From the NCBI GenBank assembly GCA_900543455.1, contig UQRR01000002.1, positions 13,631 to 77,630 of the forward strand: a stretch of 64,000 nucleotides of DNA, read 5' to 3'. Positions 16,163 to 24,827 of this stretch are shown in pieces. The notes below the pieces were generated by a model. That model ran no database searches. It saw only the letters and a program-made list of their open reading frames with translations, and was not told where the DNA came from. The position numbers and the translations under genes were made by a program. The stretch comes from an uncultured Dialister sp. Lineage in GTDB: Bacteria > Bacillota > Negativicutes > Veillonellales > Dialisteraceae. Position 1 is the stretch's first letter; each line of letters opens with the position of its first letter.

Positions 16163-16402
16163 CTAAGCCCCAACAATCACGGCCTGGTTTCCGCATAGCT
16201 CGCACCAGACATACTGCCCGTTGTGGATGTTGATGTCTACGGCGAGCGTATACCGGTATCCCCGCCCGTTCACATACGCATAGTCCCCGGAAACCCGCGC
16301 CCGTAAAATGCCGGTGTCTTCTTTCCGCGCCCTTGCCTTATCTGTTTTCGATTGAAAATTTTTCTGCAGCAAGACTTCACGCAGCCCGGCGAGTCCATAC
16401 AT
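16163..16402 (-). CDS. Small tail protein
   Basis: ATG 16402 overlaps the stop of the preceding gene (TGATG) and has GAGGT seven bases upstream, so the 79-residue reading from MYGLAGLREVLLQKNFQSKT is preferred to a GTG nine bases earlier. The sequence has a basic helix followed by beta-like segments ending in YVWCELCGNQAVIVG. I do not recognise it. Its place between hub and fibre genes suggests a baseplate accessory. Confidence 0.65.
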   Translation of the reverse strand: MYGLAGLREVLLQKNFQSKTDKARARKEDTGILRARVSGDYAYVNGRGYRYTLAVDINIHNGQYVWCELCGNQAVIVGA

Positions 16403-18090
16403 CAGTACCACCTCACAATCTCTATCGTCTGCTTCAATTCCGTAGGAGTCCGTATCACGCGGTTGGATTCCAGATAGTAGTCATGCCCCTCATAGCGGAT
16501 CCTGTCCGTAAAGTCTATGAGATGCGGATACTGCCAGATGTCCATGGATATGCGTTCCTCCGTCTTTCTGTTCAGCCATTCGATGTCTTTGGTGAGCTGC
16601 TTCAAGAGCGCATCACCTTTGACAGGAAACTCCGTATCAAAAAGAGCAGCTCCTTCTGACGATACCCCGGAAGGATACTTCCCGCCGAGTCCCAGATTTG
16701 ACTGGTTCATGACATAGCGGTTGGCTCTGCCTCCCGGCTTGCCGTTTCCCACCGATGACCCCTGATAGACATCATCTACGTACACCCGCGTGCCATACCA
16801 TCCGTTTCCTATGTACGAATGGCGGGTTTCCCTTTTCGTCCACGCTATGGCTCCCTCGTCAGAAGCGCTGCTGCCCTTCTTTGGCTTTGCTGAGATTTCT
16901 GTTTCTTTCGCAAGAAATTTCTCCCCCGCCGCAGAGATGGAGTAGTCATAGGTAACCGTAATGGTTTCACCTTCCTTGGTACGAGTCACTTTCTTTCGAA
17001 GATAGTCATCGAAGTCATAGTCATAGGAAACTGTTTCGCCATTGTTTGACTCATAGACCAGAAGGCCGTATCGGTAGCTGCATGACGATCCGCTGAAACT
17101 GATCGTTCCTGTAAACCCAAGGGGCTCTACAGTGATACTGCCTCCACGGGCGGTATGGCTACCTTTCCCCGACCAGACCGACCGCACGAGCTTCCTGTCA
17201 ATGTCAGGCCTGCTGTGCTTCGTTCCCGTGATGTCTATCGTCCTTACCTCGTGCCCTCTCTGGATGATGCAGAGTGTATCGTTCCGTAAGAACACATTGA
17301 TCCACCTCTGCGGCAGGTTTCCCATCCATCCAAAGAGGCTACCGGCAAGATTCTGTATGGTAGCCCCGATTCCTTCATAGGTGGATTCCGGAGTGAAATC
17401 GTCAATAGCAATAACCAGCTTCTTTTTCAAAATAGAAGCGATCTTCTCCGCATGGTCTTTGGCTGTCGCATTGGCTGTATGCAGCTGGTAATTGAACGGC
17501 GTATAGAGGAGCTTATCCACGTCATACATCCCGGTGATGGTGCGCATAAGCCCGGTTCCGCCTGTTTCGTATACAAGAAAACGGTAAGGAAAATCCAACA
17601 GTTTTCCTTCTATGACTGATTCAAGGGGAAGATCATAAGGCGTCACCATTTGGAAGGTATCGGACAATGTCCCACGTACCAGGCTGATGGAAATCTCCGA
17701 TGGATTCAAACCTTTGGCGCTATAGGGAAGCCGCCGGACAGTATCACTGTCTGCCCGCTGTCGGCTTTTCACGAACATCTCCGTATCCGCCTGGTTCTCA
17801 AGCTGGTACACCAGGCGTCTTTTGGTATCCGCGTTCAAAAAGATGTGGTTTTGGGCCCGCCGGACAGTATCCGAATGGACATACGTCATCCCTATCGTGC
17901 CCACAATCTTTCTTGCCGTATCGGCATTCTGCTTTACCCATCCGGCGGCATTCCTGTCGGTATCGGCGTTGAGGGAAACCCTGATCCCAGGCTTATAGGT
18001 CACAAAGACTTCAAGGGGCGGGTCATGCCTCGATGTATCCGGCGGCTGATGCGTAACATACACATCAAGCGGCGATTTGGTGGCACTCAT
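16402..18090 (-). CDS. Tail baseplate protein with DT.R repeats
   Basis: The 562-residue protein has two parts. Residues 1-125 contain five or six spaced copies of an (N/S)(A/S/Q)DT.R element (for example LNADTDRNA, QNADTARKIV, VHSDTVRRA, LNADTKRRLV, DSDTVRRLP), as in tail proteins of other Negativicutes phages. The remainder resembles hub or tail-associated proteins, with ATAKDHAEKIASILKKKLVI and a C-terminal half rich in Gly/Tyr strands ending RTPTELKQTIEIVRWY. The role is inferred from size and place after the tape measure and Dit-like genes. It may join tail tube to fibre. Confidence 0.75.
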   Translation of the reverse strand: MSATKSPLDVYVTHQPPDTSRHDPPLEVFVTYKPGIRVSLNADTDRNAAGWVKQNADTARKIVGTIGMTYVHSDTVRRAQNHIFLNADTKRRLVYQLENQADTEMFVKSRQRADSDTVRRLPYSAKGLNPSEISISLVRGTLSDTFQMVTPYDLPLESVIEGKLLDFPYRFLVYETGGTGLMRTITGMYDVDKLLYTPFNYQLHTANATAKDHAEKIASILKKKLVIAIDDFTPESTYEGIGATIQNLAGSLFGWMGNLPQRWINVFLRNDTLCIIQRGHEVRTIDITGTKHSRPDIDRKLVRSVWSGKGSHTARGGSITVEPLGFTGTISFSGSSCSYRYGLLVYESNNGETVSYDYDFDDYLRKKVTRTKEGETITVTYDYSISAAGEKFLAKETEISAKPKKGSSASDEGAIAWTKRETRHSYIGNGWYGTRVYVDDVYQGSSVGNGKPGGRANRYVMNQSNLGLGGKYPSGVSSEGAALFDTEFPVKGDALLKQLTKDIEWLNRKTEERISMDIWQYPHLIDFTDRIRYEGHDYYLESNRVIRTPTELKQTIEIVRWY

Positions 18091-18094
18091 AGGA

Positions 18095-18979
18095 TCACAC
18101 TTTCGCTGATTTCAAACTGAAGCTCGCAGCCTTCACTTCATCCAGAGTCATATCCTTGATGTACGACATGCCGTAGACCATGCTGGCCCCAGAGATTTTC
18201 TGCGTGCTGCTGTACACATCCTTCTTACCGTCATTCACGGTGCCTGTCAGCGCGTTGACCTTGTCCGAGTTGAAATGGATATCCCTTGCAGAAAGTGTGA
18301 CGCCAGTGATGCAGATGCTTTCACTTCTGGCCAGGATTTTCTTTTCCAGGTCATCCGTATCAATTTTCTGCGTCAGCACCTGATTGACATCGGAGGCCTC
18401 TGCCTGCGCCGCCCCGATGCCCTTCCACGTACCCTCCGGTTCTGTCAGCCTGGCTGTCACAACTTCTTCATGGCTGATGTCATAGTCGGCAATAATCACA
18501 TTGAAGAAATAGTTCTTCCCGCTTTCTGTTTTCAGCCATACTCCATTAAACGGCTTTCCATCATAGCAGTTGCCCTGGCGGACAGCCACCTTGTCCCCGT
18601 TCATCCAGACCTCGATGATGCCGTCATTAACGCCGGATCGCACATGCATGATGAAATCAATCGATGCCCTGTCTGCATACTTGGTGGTAAAATCTTTTTC
18701 ATTCCCGCTGAAAAAGACCTTGATGTAATCGCTTTTATCCAGGCGTACCCCCGTCGGCCATCCCGTCCCCGTCACTGAAATGATCCCGGAAACATACGCC
18801 CTCTCCATAGAGAGCTTAATCCACACGTTGGTAAGGGGCTCCGGAAAGGTGACCGATCGGTCATCGCTGTTATTGAAAAATGCCACCCCGTTTACCGCAT
18901 TGATTTTTGTATCGTTTACAGTTGTACCGGCACGGTCCAGTAATTCTCCGTAGCCGGGATTCACATACTTGTAAGCCAT
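18095..18979 (-). CDS. Tail/fibre protein, lectin-like region
   Basis: The 294 residues lack membrane spans. Residues 20-175 have the strand pattern of a concanavalin/LamG-type sheet (VTFPEPLTNVWIKLSMERAY, IDFIMHVRSGVNDGIIEVWM, GKPFNGVWLKTESGKNYFFN). The C-terminal 100 residues are helical then strand-rich. Such folds bind carbohydrate or act as fibre shafts. The gene lies between two other tail genes in the late operon with spacings of 4 and 12 bases. The lectin-like call is pattern-based. Confidence 0.65.
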   Translation of the reverse strand: MAYKYVNPGYGELLDRAGTTVNDTKINAVNGVAFFNNSDDRSVTFPEPLTNVWIKLSMERAYVSGIISVTGTGWPTGVRLDKSDYIKVFFSGNEKDFTTKYADRASIDFIMHVRSGVNDGIIEVWMNGDKVAVRQGNCYDGKPFNGVWLKTESGKNYFFNVIIADYDISHEEVVTARLTEPEGTWKGIGAAQAEASDVNQVLTQKIDTDDLEKKILARSESICITGVTLSARDIHFNSDKVNALTGTVNDGKKDVYSSTQKISGASMVYGMSYIKDMTLDEVKAASFSLKSAKV

Positions 18980-18991
18980 ATCTTTTCCCCC

Positions 18992-19768
18992 TTAGACCGC
19001 CTGCACCACGACTTCCGTATGGATGACCGTGCTGCTGTCCCTTTCAGGCGCTTCTTCCGAAGACGAGCTGACCTTGATCCAGAAGATGACATTCTTATCC
19101 CGTATGATATCCGTAATGCTGATCTGGCTCCCCCAGACGCCCTGCTGAGCCATCTGCTCAGGAACCGCGGCAAAGCTCGAGCGCGAATCCGTCTGCGAGC
19201 AGGAAAGAGTGGCAGTCTTGGCATCAGATCCGCTGCCGGGGCCTGTGATATTTTTGATGTAAGGCGTATGGCCGCCTCCCGGGTAAATTTCAGTGATGGT
19301 AATCAACGCACCGGATACAGTTGTCGTAAACTGCTCTGATCTTGCCTTGATGGCCGCCGCGATATTGCCGGCCGTCGCTTCAATACTGCTCCCGACAGAA
19401 AAATCCGTCCCTGCCGTCAGCGCTACGTCGCCTACGGTGATCGTATCCCCCGGCGAGGCATTGGCCGTGACCTTGATGACAACCTGCCCGGAAATCGATA
19501 GATCCTTCGCCACCTGCCAGCGCCCTACATTGCCGCCAGTCGGCGTATAATTTGTCCCATCATAGTGATAGGGCTGGATAAACGAGGTACCGCTGCTCTC
19601 ATAGCCTTTCTCGCACCGGATGGCGCACTTGATGACCTTCGATTCATTCTTCGTCGCATCCAGCGTCACGGAAATAGGCGCCGTCATGAGACCGTTTTCC
19701 GAAACTACAGTCCCGTCCTGAAGCCCTGACGTCGGGCTATCCGTATAAATGTGATAATAGTTTGCCAT
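18992..19768 (-). CDS. Tail protein, Thr/Ser-rich beta structure
   Basis: The 258-residue protein begins MANYYHIYTDSPTSGLQDGT and is rich in Thr, Ser, Gly and Val. The middle (VKVTANASPGDTITVGDVAL...AAAIKARSEQ) resembles modules found in phage tail-fibre and tail-tube-decorating proteins that bear repeats of TVGD.A/T.G.DF. It has no membrane spans or enzyme motifs. Gene order places it between the Dit-like gene and the fibre genes. The function is inferred as structural. Confidence 0.65.
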   Translation of the reverse strand: MANYYHIYTDSPTSGLQDGTVVSENGLMTAPISVTLDATKNESKVIKCAIRCEKGYESSGTSFIQPYHYDGTNYTPTGGNVGRWQVAKDLSISGQVVIKVTANASPGDTITVGDVALTAGTDFSVGSSIEATAGNIAAAIKARSEQFTTTVSGALITITEIYPGGGHTPYIKNITGPGSGSDAKTATLSCSQTDSRSSFAAVPEQMAQQGVWGSQISITDIIRDKNVIFWIKVSSSSEEAPERDSSTVIHTEVVVQAV

Positions 19769-19780
19769 GCTGCATTCTCC

Positions 19781-20125
19781 TTATGCTCCCCAGAACTCAA
19801 GCTCCAGCCTGTGATAGCTTTCGTGATATTCGATGTAGCTGTCCTTTTTGATGACGACCCTCATGTTCTCCCAGGTATTCCCCGCATGATCAATGACGGT
19901 GACTTTTGTTCTCTGCACCCAGTAGTTGTACACTTTTTCATAGTCTCTGTATGCCAGGATGACCGTGCAGCTGATCACATCCCCGGTATCCACATGCCCG
20001 TAGTCTTCCACGACCACGCCGTCTATCGTCTGGTGCTTTTCCTGCCGGTCGTCCGGCGTAATGCTCCAGTCCTCCGGCCGCCGGAAAGCCGCTGCATCCC
20101 CGATCCTAAGTTTCAGTGCCATCAT
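19781..20125 (-). CDS. Small distal-tail-type protein
   Basis: The 114-residue protein (MALKLRIGDAAAFRRPEDWS..., ending YHRLELEFWGA) is coded immediately after the tape measure protein and overlaps it by four bases (ATGA). Short beta-rich proteins in this position cap the tail tube in siphoviruses (distal tail family), but this one is shorter than typical Dit. Two starts are possible (MMALK or MALK). Confidence 0.6.
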   Translation of the reverse strand: MMALKLRIGDAAAFRRPEDWSITPDDRQEKHQTIDGVVVEDYGHVDTGDVISCTVILAYRDYEKVYNYWVQRTKVTVIDHAGNTWENMRVVIKKDSYIEYHESYHRLELEFWGA

Positions 20126-22449
20126 GCACCTCCGTAAGCAAGCTGCGATCTTCTCGCAGCATCGGCGTATACAACCTTGATCCGGTCAGCCACATTGTCC
20201 GCCATCTTCTTCATCCCGCTCTCATCCATGTAGGTACCGCCCTGGATGGTAACATTGGCAGTAAATCCCGGAATGTCACGGTTAAGTTCGCTCCCGCGGT
20301 AAACAGGAATGGTGTTCTCCCCCAGGCGCTTTGCCCAGAGGTCGGTTTCAAGCCCCGGCACCAGATTGTTCTTGACGCTGTTCATAAGCTCGGCAAACCG
20401 GGAGACTTCTTCCGGGCTTGTCATGTCATTCTGGATGCCGTACTTTTTACGCATCGCCATAAGGACTGCCATTTTCGCATTGTTCATCCTGGTCTGCGTA
20501 TCGCCCTCCCCCGCCATGGCCTGTCTCATGATTTCAAGGTACTGGCGGTTCTCCTTCAGCATGGAAAGAGCCTCCTGCTGCCTTGCCTTCGTTTTCTCGC
20601 GTTCTGCCCAGCGGGTGGCCGTGACTTCATCCACCCCTTTCTGGATCCATGCTTTCTTCTCGCGGTCTATATCATCCAGACGGTTCTGCAGTTCAGACTT
20701 CCACGATTTGTTAATCTGGGAAAGCGCCCCTTCATTGAAGTCCCTCATGACCTTGGCTTTGGCCGCTTCCGTGTATCTTACGATGTCGGCTTCCTTAGCT
20801 CCTTCGGATTTCAGCTTCTCCGCTTTGAGGTCAATATCATGAAGCTGGTTCTCAAGGTCGCTGTGCGTCAGCTTGTAGATTTCATTCGTGAGGCCTGCCC
20901 CGCCGCCGGACGCTGCCTTCTTCGCCTTCGCCATGGCGTCTTCTACCTTGCGGCGGGTTTCCTCAGCGGACTGGGACGCATCGCTTTTCTTTGCTTCCTG
21001 CTCTTTAGGCTTTTCTGCATCCTTTGGCATGTAGTCAGCCATCGCCCAATTCCAGAGCCTGCTGATGCCGTCTGCAAGAGCTGTATCTCCCAGTGTCTCT
21101 TTCATATCCGCCAGGGTTTCCCGGCAGTCCTTGATCGCAGCTTTGACGAAATTCGCAACGGCTCCGGCATTCTTCATGTTGATGCCAAGACCATCAAAGG
21201 CTTCGCCTGCGAGCTTGCAGGCATCTACCGCAACACCCCCGATGCTTCCGATGGTCTTTACCACAGACTCTATATCCGACTTGTTGTCCTTGATACCCTT
21301 CACGAGTGTTTCAATGGCTTCATTGATGTCCGGCATGAGATCGGATACAACAGGCATGAAGGCTGCCCCGATAGCCCCCGAGAGCTGTCCCATGGAGACT
21401 TTCATCTCGTTCCATTCCATATTCATTCTGTGCGCTTCATCCGGGTTGAGAAGCCCAGTGGTAGGTATTTTGGCTGCGCGTTCCTGGAGCTCTGCCATGT
21501 CTTTCAGGACAGGCACAAGCTCGGCGCCGCGGGCGCCCAGAAGCTGCGAAACGAACTCACTTTCAAGTCCGGCCGCTGCGGCATTCCTGTAGCCTTTGGC
21601 AAGGGCAGTCAGCTGCTGATTGACCGGGAGCAGGTTTCCGGCAGAATCCTTCATCACGACACCAAAGGCAGACAGAAGCCGCGTTGTATCATTGCCGTCT
21701 TCCCCTGCACTCTGGATAGCCTTGTCCAGACGGATGATGGCAGGAACGGCAGCCCTTGCATCCGCTCCTGCCAGTTTGAAGACCATGTTCATTCTGGCGG
21801 CTTCTGCATTCGTGGTATGCATCCTCTGCGCAAGACCATAAATGTTGTTTCCGGCGGTCATGGCACTCTTGGCCATGGCGATAAGCCCTGCACTGACCGC
21901 TGTCGTGACGCCGACCGCTTTTCCGATGGGGCCGGACATGAAGCCAAGAAGGCCAAGATCGCCCGCCCCCTGTGCCAGGACCGACATGGCGCCTGCACCA
22001 TTGGCAACGCTGTTTACCATACGGCCGGCAATCGAAGTCTGCGCGGAACGTTCCTTTCTTACCGCGCGCAGCTGTACCTCCAGGTTGGCATAGGCCTTCC
22101 TTTCATTGAGAAGCCGCGTTTCGAGGCGGGCACTCGCTGCGCTGTCGGCGCCTTTTGCCTGTACCATCTCCCGGTAAGCCGCCGCAACCAGCCTGATTTT
22201 CTGCCGCTGGAGGTCAAGCTGGCGGATAAGCGCCTGCTCCCTTGTATCTATGGAGCGGGCTTTATCCTTGGCTCCGTCCAGCTTGGAAAGGTCGATGTCC
22301 GCCTCAATGCGGATCTTTTTGTTCTCATGGTTGATCCGGCTGATCGCCTGGTCTACCGTCTTTCCTGCCAGGGCAAAGTCGCTTGAAAGGGACGACAGGT
22401 CAAGCCCCAGCTTGGTATAGAGCGCTGCCACAGTTTCTCCCTTTGCCAC
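20122..22449 (-). CDS. Tail tape measure protein
   Basis: The tape measure fixes tail length and helps DNA enter the cell. The 775-residue protein begins MAKGETVAALYTKLGLDLSS, then has a long coiled coil (about 30-135). A Gly/Ala-rich hydrophobic part follows (GAGAMSVLAQGAGDLGLLGF, VGVTTAVSAGLIAMAKSAMT), then a helical C-terminal half with AEETRRKVEDAMAKAKKAAS and charged repeats. Position after the frameshifting chaperone genes fits exactly. A tape this length implies a tail of roughly 110-120 nm by the usual 1.5 angstrom per residue rule. No lytic domain is seen. Confidence 0.92.
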   Translation of the reverse strand: MAKGETVAALYTKLGLDLSSLSSDFALAGKTVDQAISRINHENKKIRIEADIDLSKLDGAKDKARSIDTREQALIRQLDLQRQKIRLVAAAYREMVQAKGADSAASARLETRLLNERKAYANLEVQLRAVRKERSAQTSIAGRMVNSVANGAGAMSVLAQGAGDLGLLGFMSGPIGKAVGVTTAVSAGLIAMAKSAMTAGNNIYGLAQRMHTTNAEAARMNMVFKLAGADARAAVPAIIRLDKAIQSAGEDGNDTTRLLSAFGVVMKDSAGNLLPVNQQLTALAKGYRNAAAAGLESEFVSQLLGARGAELVPVLKDMAELQERAAKIPTTGLLNPDEAHRMNMEWNEMKVSMGQLSGAIGAAFMPVVSDLMPDINEAIETLVKGIKDNKSDIESVVKTIGSIGGVAVDACKLAGEAFDGLGINMKNAGAVANFVKAAIKDCRETLADMKETLGDTALADGISRLWNWAMADYMPKDAEKPKEQEAKKSDASQSAEETRRKVEDAMAKAKKAASGGGAGLTNEIYKLTHSDLENQLHDIDLKAEKLKSEGAKEADIVRYTEAAKAKVMRDFNEGALSQINKSWKSELQNRLDDIDREKKAWIQKGVDEVTATRWAEREKTKARQQEALSMLKENRQYLEIMRQAMAGEGDTQTRMNNAKMAVLMAMRKKYGIQNDMTSPEEVSRFAELMNSVKNNLVPGLETDLWAKRLGENTIPVYRGSELNRDIPGFTANVTIQGGTYMDESGMKKMADNVADRIKVVYADAARRSQLAYGGA

Positions 22450-22465
22450 AGTCTCTCCCCCTTAC

Positions 22466-22953
22466 CTAGAAAAAGCCCGCCTGGTCAATCGGTGTCAGGC
22501 GGGGCGAATTTTCAATCTTTTCTTTGATAACAATGAGGCTCAAAGCATAAAGCAGGTCCGTGTCCATCAGCTCGCTTTCCGTCCAGTGGTAGCGGGCATG
22601 AAGAAACTCCAGCCATCCCAATACGGCTTCCATCGGGGCAAGCGTCAGTCCGCCTGCCCCGCTTCCCCGTTTGGGATTTCTGCCATCTTCTGGTTTACGA
22701 GAGAAACGATCCATTGAAAAATTTCCTGGTACAGCGGACGGATGCGGGTAATCGGAAGCTCATCCTCGATGACCTTGGCCGTCACTGGCGCATCAAAAAC
22801 GCTCGCAATGAGCTCGGCCATCCTATCCAGGAACTCCTCCGCCGGAATCTCCCCTGTGCCTGTTTCAAAGGCCATGAAATCACGCCATGCCCTGACTTTA
22901 GGTATCTTCGCTTTGTATGTCTTCCCGCCGATCACAATCGTTGGTCTGTTCAT
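22466..22953 (-). CDS. Tail assembly chaperone GT, frameshift product
   Basis: Translation starts as the G protein at 22953 and shifts -1 at 22669-22675 (CCCAAAC) into the second frame, giving 95 + 67 = 162 residues. The added part contains TLAPMEAVLGWLEFLHARYH and IVIKEKIENSPRLTPIDQAG. As in lambda gpGT, the longer form is expected to bind tail-tube subunits through the T part while G coats the tape measure. The T frame also has its own ATG at 22714, but no good ribosome site. Confidence 0.8.
22645..22953 (-). CDS. Tail assembly chaperone G
   Basis: The unshifted product of 102 residues begins MNRPTIVIGGKTYKAKIPKV, the beta-hairpin opening typical for this family, followed by helices (RAWRDFMAFETGTGEIPAEE). 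It lies between the major tail protein and the tape measure gene, as expected, and carries the slippery heptamer near its 3' end. GGGAGGATACATAG precedes ATG 22953. Confidence 0.85.
   Translation of the reverse strand: MNRPTIVIGGKTYKAKIPKVRAWRDFMAFETGTGEIPAEEFLDRMAELIASVFDAPVTAKVIEDELPITRIRPLYQEIFQWIVSLVNQKMAEIPNGEAGQAD
22669..22675 (-). promoter_or_regulatory. Slippery heptamer for -1 frameshift
   Basis: On the minus strand the zero-frame codons AT[C CCA AAC] contain CCCAAAC, a canonical X XXY YYZ site. After a -1 slip the reading CCC AAA CGG GGA AGC continues open for 67 more codons. GC-rich sequence follows (GGGGAAGCGGGGCAGGCGGA), which may form stimulatory structure. Confidence 0.85.
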
Positions 22954-22970
22954 CTATGTATCCTCCCTTA

Positions 22971-23540
22971 TCAGGTTTCTGTTGCTTCCACGCTCTCATA
23001 CCATTTGGTACCCGTGGTATTCTCGAATCCCTCTGCATCTTCATCGGCGACGCGCTTCCAAGCATTGTCATATTCTCTTACAACAAAGTGGCCGACGAGC
23101 TTTGGTGTATTCCAGTGGACGGAGCTGTCCTTCCCCTGGAAATTATCCTCGGGCTCGGCAAACTTCCCCTTGAGAAGTTTTACATAGCGCTTCTTCGTAT
23201 TGGACTTCACCGATTCGAAGAGGATTGCCACATACGGTGCTTCATCCGTCGACTTGTACTCCATCACGCCCTTTTCCACGGTGTGTCCCAGAAGCGCTCC
23301 CAGGTCCTTTACGGAAACCTGCGCCGTTTCAATAGTGACCTCGATATCCCCGAGATAAGAAGCAATGTCAAAAGGGGCATCATCCCCGTAAAGGGTATTC
23401 ACCCCGGACGACGGCTTCACGTCGATTGTCTTGACACCTGCAATGCTGACAGGCGTTTCATAGGTCACTCCTGTGCTGTCATCAGTCTTTAGTACGGCAT
23501 AGTGCAGGTTTCGCACGCCGATCAGTACTCCCTTGCTCAT
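22971..23540 (-). CDS. Major tail tube protein
   Basis: The 189-residue protein starts MSKGVLIGVRNLHYAVLKTD and continues with SIAGVKTIDVKPSSGVNTLY, the pattern of the phi13/TP901-1-type major tail family that polymerises into the tail tube. The start at 23540 is preferred because of the family start and AGGA nine bases upstream. It overlaps the preceding gene by 58 bases. A longer upstream reading would only add a non-conserved stretch. Confidence 0.88.
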   Translation of the reverse strand: MSKGVLIGVRNLHYAVLKTDDSTGVTYETPVSIAGVKTIDVKPSSGVNTLYGDDAPFDIASYLGDIEVTIETAQVSVKDLGALLGHTVEKGVMEYKSTDEAPYVAILFESVKSNTKKRYVKLLKGKFAEPEDNFQGKDSSVHWNTPKLVGHFVVREYDNAWKRVADEDAEGFENTTGTKWYESVEATET

Positions 23541-23907
23541 CTGTTTTTTCCTCACTTTCTGCAATAACAAACCGGAGCGCCGATACACGGATCTTCCCGT
23601 CCATCATCCGCTCTGTACTAATCCTCGTCCATCCGAGGTTCTCCATAATTTCACGCACCCGCTGGATAACCGGCATGTCCGATCCATCCTCGGATAGCAC
23701 AGAGAGCTGCACAGTGACACGCCTTGCCAGCTCCTGGTCATCCCCAAAGAGATGGGGCACATCGGAAATCACCTGGAAGCAGAGAACGGGATAGCGCCCT
23801 GAGTAGGACGTCATGTCCTGCCGGATGCTTTTCTCTCCCTCTGCCAGAAGCGACGTCAGCTCTGTGTCGGCTCTCAGTGTAAAGAACACTTGTTCAATTA
23901 GATCCAT
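23482..23907 (-). CDS. Tail completion/terminator-type protein
   Basis: The 141-residue protein (MDLIEQVFFTLRADTELTSL, then RYPVLCFQVISDVPHLFGDD, then RRVTVQLSVLSEDGSD) has the size, place and beta-strand pattern of tail terminator proteins. These cap the tail tube and meet the head. The extra C-terminal 20 residues run through the start of the major tail gene. It overlaps the HK97-gp10-like gene upstream by 14 bases. Confidence 0.75.
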   Translation of the reverse strand: MDLIEQVFFTLRADTELTSLLAEGEKSIRQDMTSYSGRYPVLCFQVISDVPHLFGDDQELARRVTVQLSVLSEDGSDMPVIQRVREIMENLGWTRISTERMMDGKIRVSALRFVIAESEEKTDEQGSTDRRAKPALCRTKD

Positions 23908-24277
23908 TTTTGATTCCTTTCGATATCGCCTTTCTCAAGGCTGCCTTGAGTGCTTCGCGATAGCTTTCCCGGTGTGCATCCATGGCCGGATAGAAAAATG
24001 GCTTGTTGATCCTCGGGGAGAACTCAACAAACCGTCCGTATTTCACACCGTTCTTTGGATTTGGCGCATCCGCCAAAATTTCGATTGCCGTCTTATTCTT
24101 GTTCCACCGCCAATGGATAGAATCCCGAAGGCGCCCCGTCCTTACAGGCACCCTCGACTTCATATCCTGGACGATTCTGTCCGCTTCGATTTCCATCTGC
24201 CGCCGGAGCGTCTCTACCACTTCCGTGCCATACATTTCTTCCAAAGCAGCAAAGTTGATATATCTCCCTTTTGGCAT
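23894..24277 (-). CDS. HK97 gp10-like tail completion protein
   Basis: The 127 residues include the family pattern VQDMKSRVPVRTGRLRDSIH followed by strand segments and KYGRFVEFSPRINKPFFYPA, and end in a basic helix. HK97 gp10 family proteins act at the head-tail joint during tail completion. The gene follows the head-closure genes with an eight-base gap, the usual order. Confidence 0.88.
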   Translation of the reverse strand: MPKGRYINFAALEEMYGTEVVETLRRQMEIEADRIVQDMKSRVPVRTGRLRDSIHWRWNKNKTAIEILADAPNPKNGVKYGRFVEFSPRINKPFFYPAMDAHRESYREALKAALRKAISKGIKNGSN

Positions 24278-24285
24278 ACATCACC

Positions 24286-24645
24286 TCAAAGATTGGTGTC
24301 TTCAGTCACGCACTCCATGTAGGTCAGCTTGTGCCTTCCACAGGCATCGACGGGCGTCCCCATGCACTTAAAGACAGAGCCGTTCACTTTGAAGCGGCTC
24401 GCCGGGCTAAGATCCCGCCGATAGCGCACCACTATAAGCACTTTCCTTATGATGTGCGACTCGGCTGTGGTTTCATACATCTCCGATGCATGATTCTCGA
24501 CATACGCCCAGACTGTGCTGCCTTCCTTGTAGGTGATACGCTCATTACCGTAGGAGTCGATATCACCGGAAGGAATCAGGATCGTGACGCGCTGGCGAAG
24601 ATTGCCGGCCGTGACTGCCTGCAAGATCCGTTCTTCTGTCGTCAT
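24286..24645 (-). CDS. Head closure / head-tail adaptor protein
   Basis: The 119-residue reading begins MTTEERILQAVTAGNLRQRV and continues with TILIPSGDIDSYGNERITYK and GSTVWAYVENHASEM, the layout of SPP1 gp16-like head-closure proteins that seal the portal after packaging. ATG 24645 follows the preceding stop (TGAAATG) and has AAGGTGG about eight bases upstream; a GTG four codons earlier is the alternative. Confidence 0.8.
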   Translation of the reverse strand: MTTEERILQAVTAGNLRQRVTILIPSGDIDSYGNERITYKEGSTVWAYVENHASEMYETTAESHIIRKVLIVVRYRRDLSPASRFKVNGSVFKCMGTPVDACGRHKLTYMECVTEDTNL

Positions 24646-24646
24646 T

Positions 24647-24826
24647 TCATGCGCCACCTTTCCAATAAGAAAGCTGTGTGATCATGGACCTAACTGGATA
24701 GCTGTAATTCATTTCCACCTCTGCGAAGCTGCCACTCTTTACCCCGCCAAGCTCATCTCGCTCCGGGGCCATAGGCTTCAAGAGCGTGACTTTATGTGTG
24801 AACCGTCCCGGATTTCTCTTGAACAC
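24647..24826 (-). CDS. Short head-closure-like protein
   Basis: From GTG 24826, one base after the capsid stop, the frame encodes 59 residues: FKRNPGRFTHKVTLLKPMAP, then ERDELGGVKSGSFAEVEMNY and YPVRSMITQLSYWKGG. The opening PGRFTHKVTLLKP resembles the start of head-closure proteins and parallels LRQRVTILIP in the next gene. It is about half the normal length, so it may be a truncated duplicate or a small connector. The ribosome site (AGGG) is weak. Confidence 0.6.
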   Translation of the reverse strand: MFKRNPGRFTHKVTLLKPMAPERDELGGVKSGSFAEVEMNYSYPVRSMITQLSYWKGGA

Positions 24827-24827
24827 T

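Noticed and set aside
20116..22386. Open frame of 756 codons on the plus strand opposite the tape measure gene
   Set aside because: It mirrors the codon bias of the tape measure gene. It has no ribosome site, is His/Arg/Cys-rich, and the minus frame fits the family and the operon.
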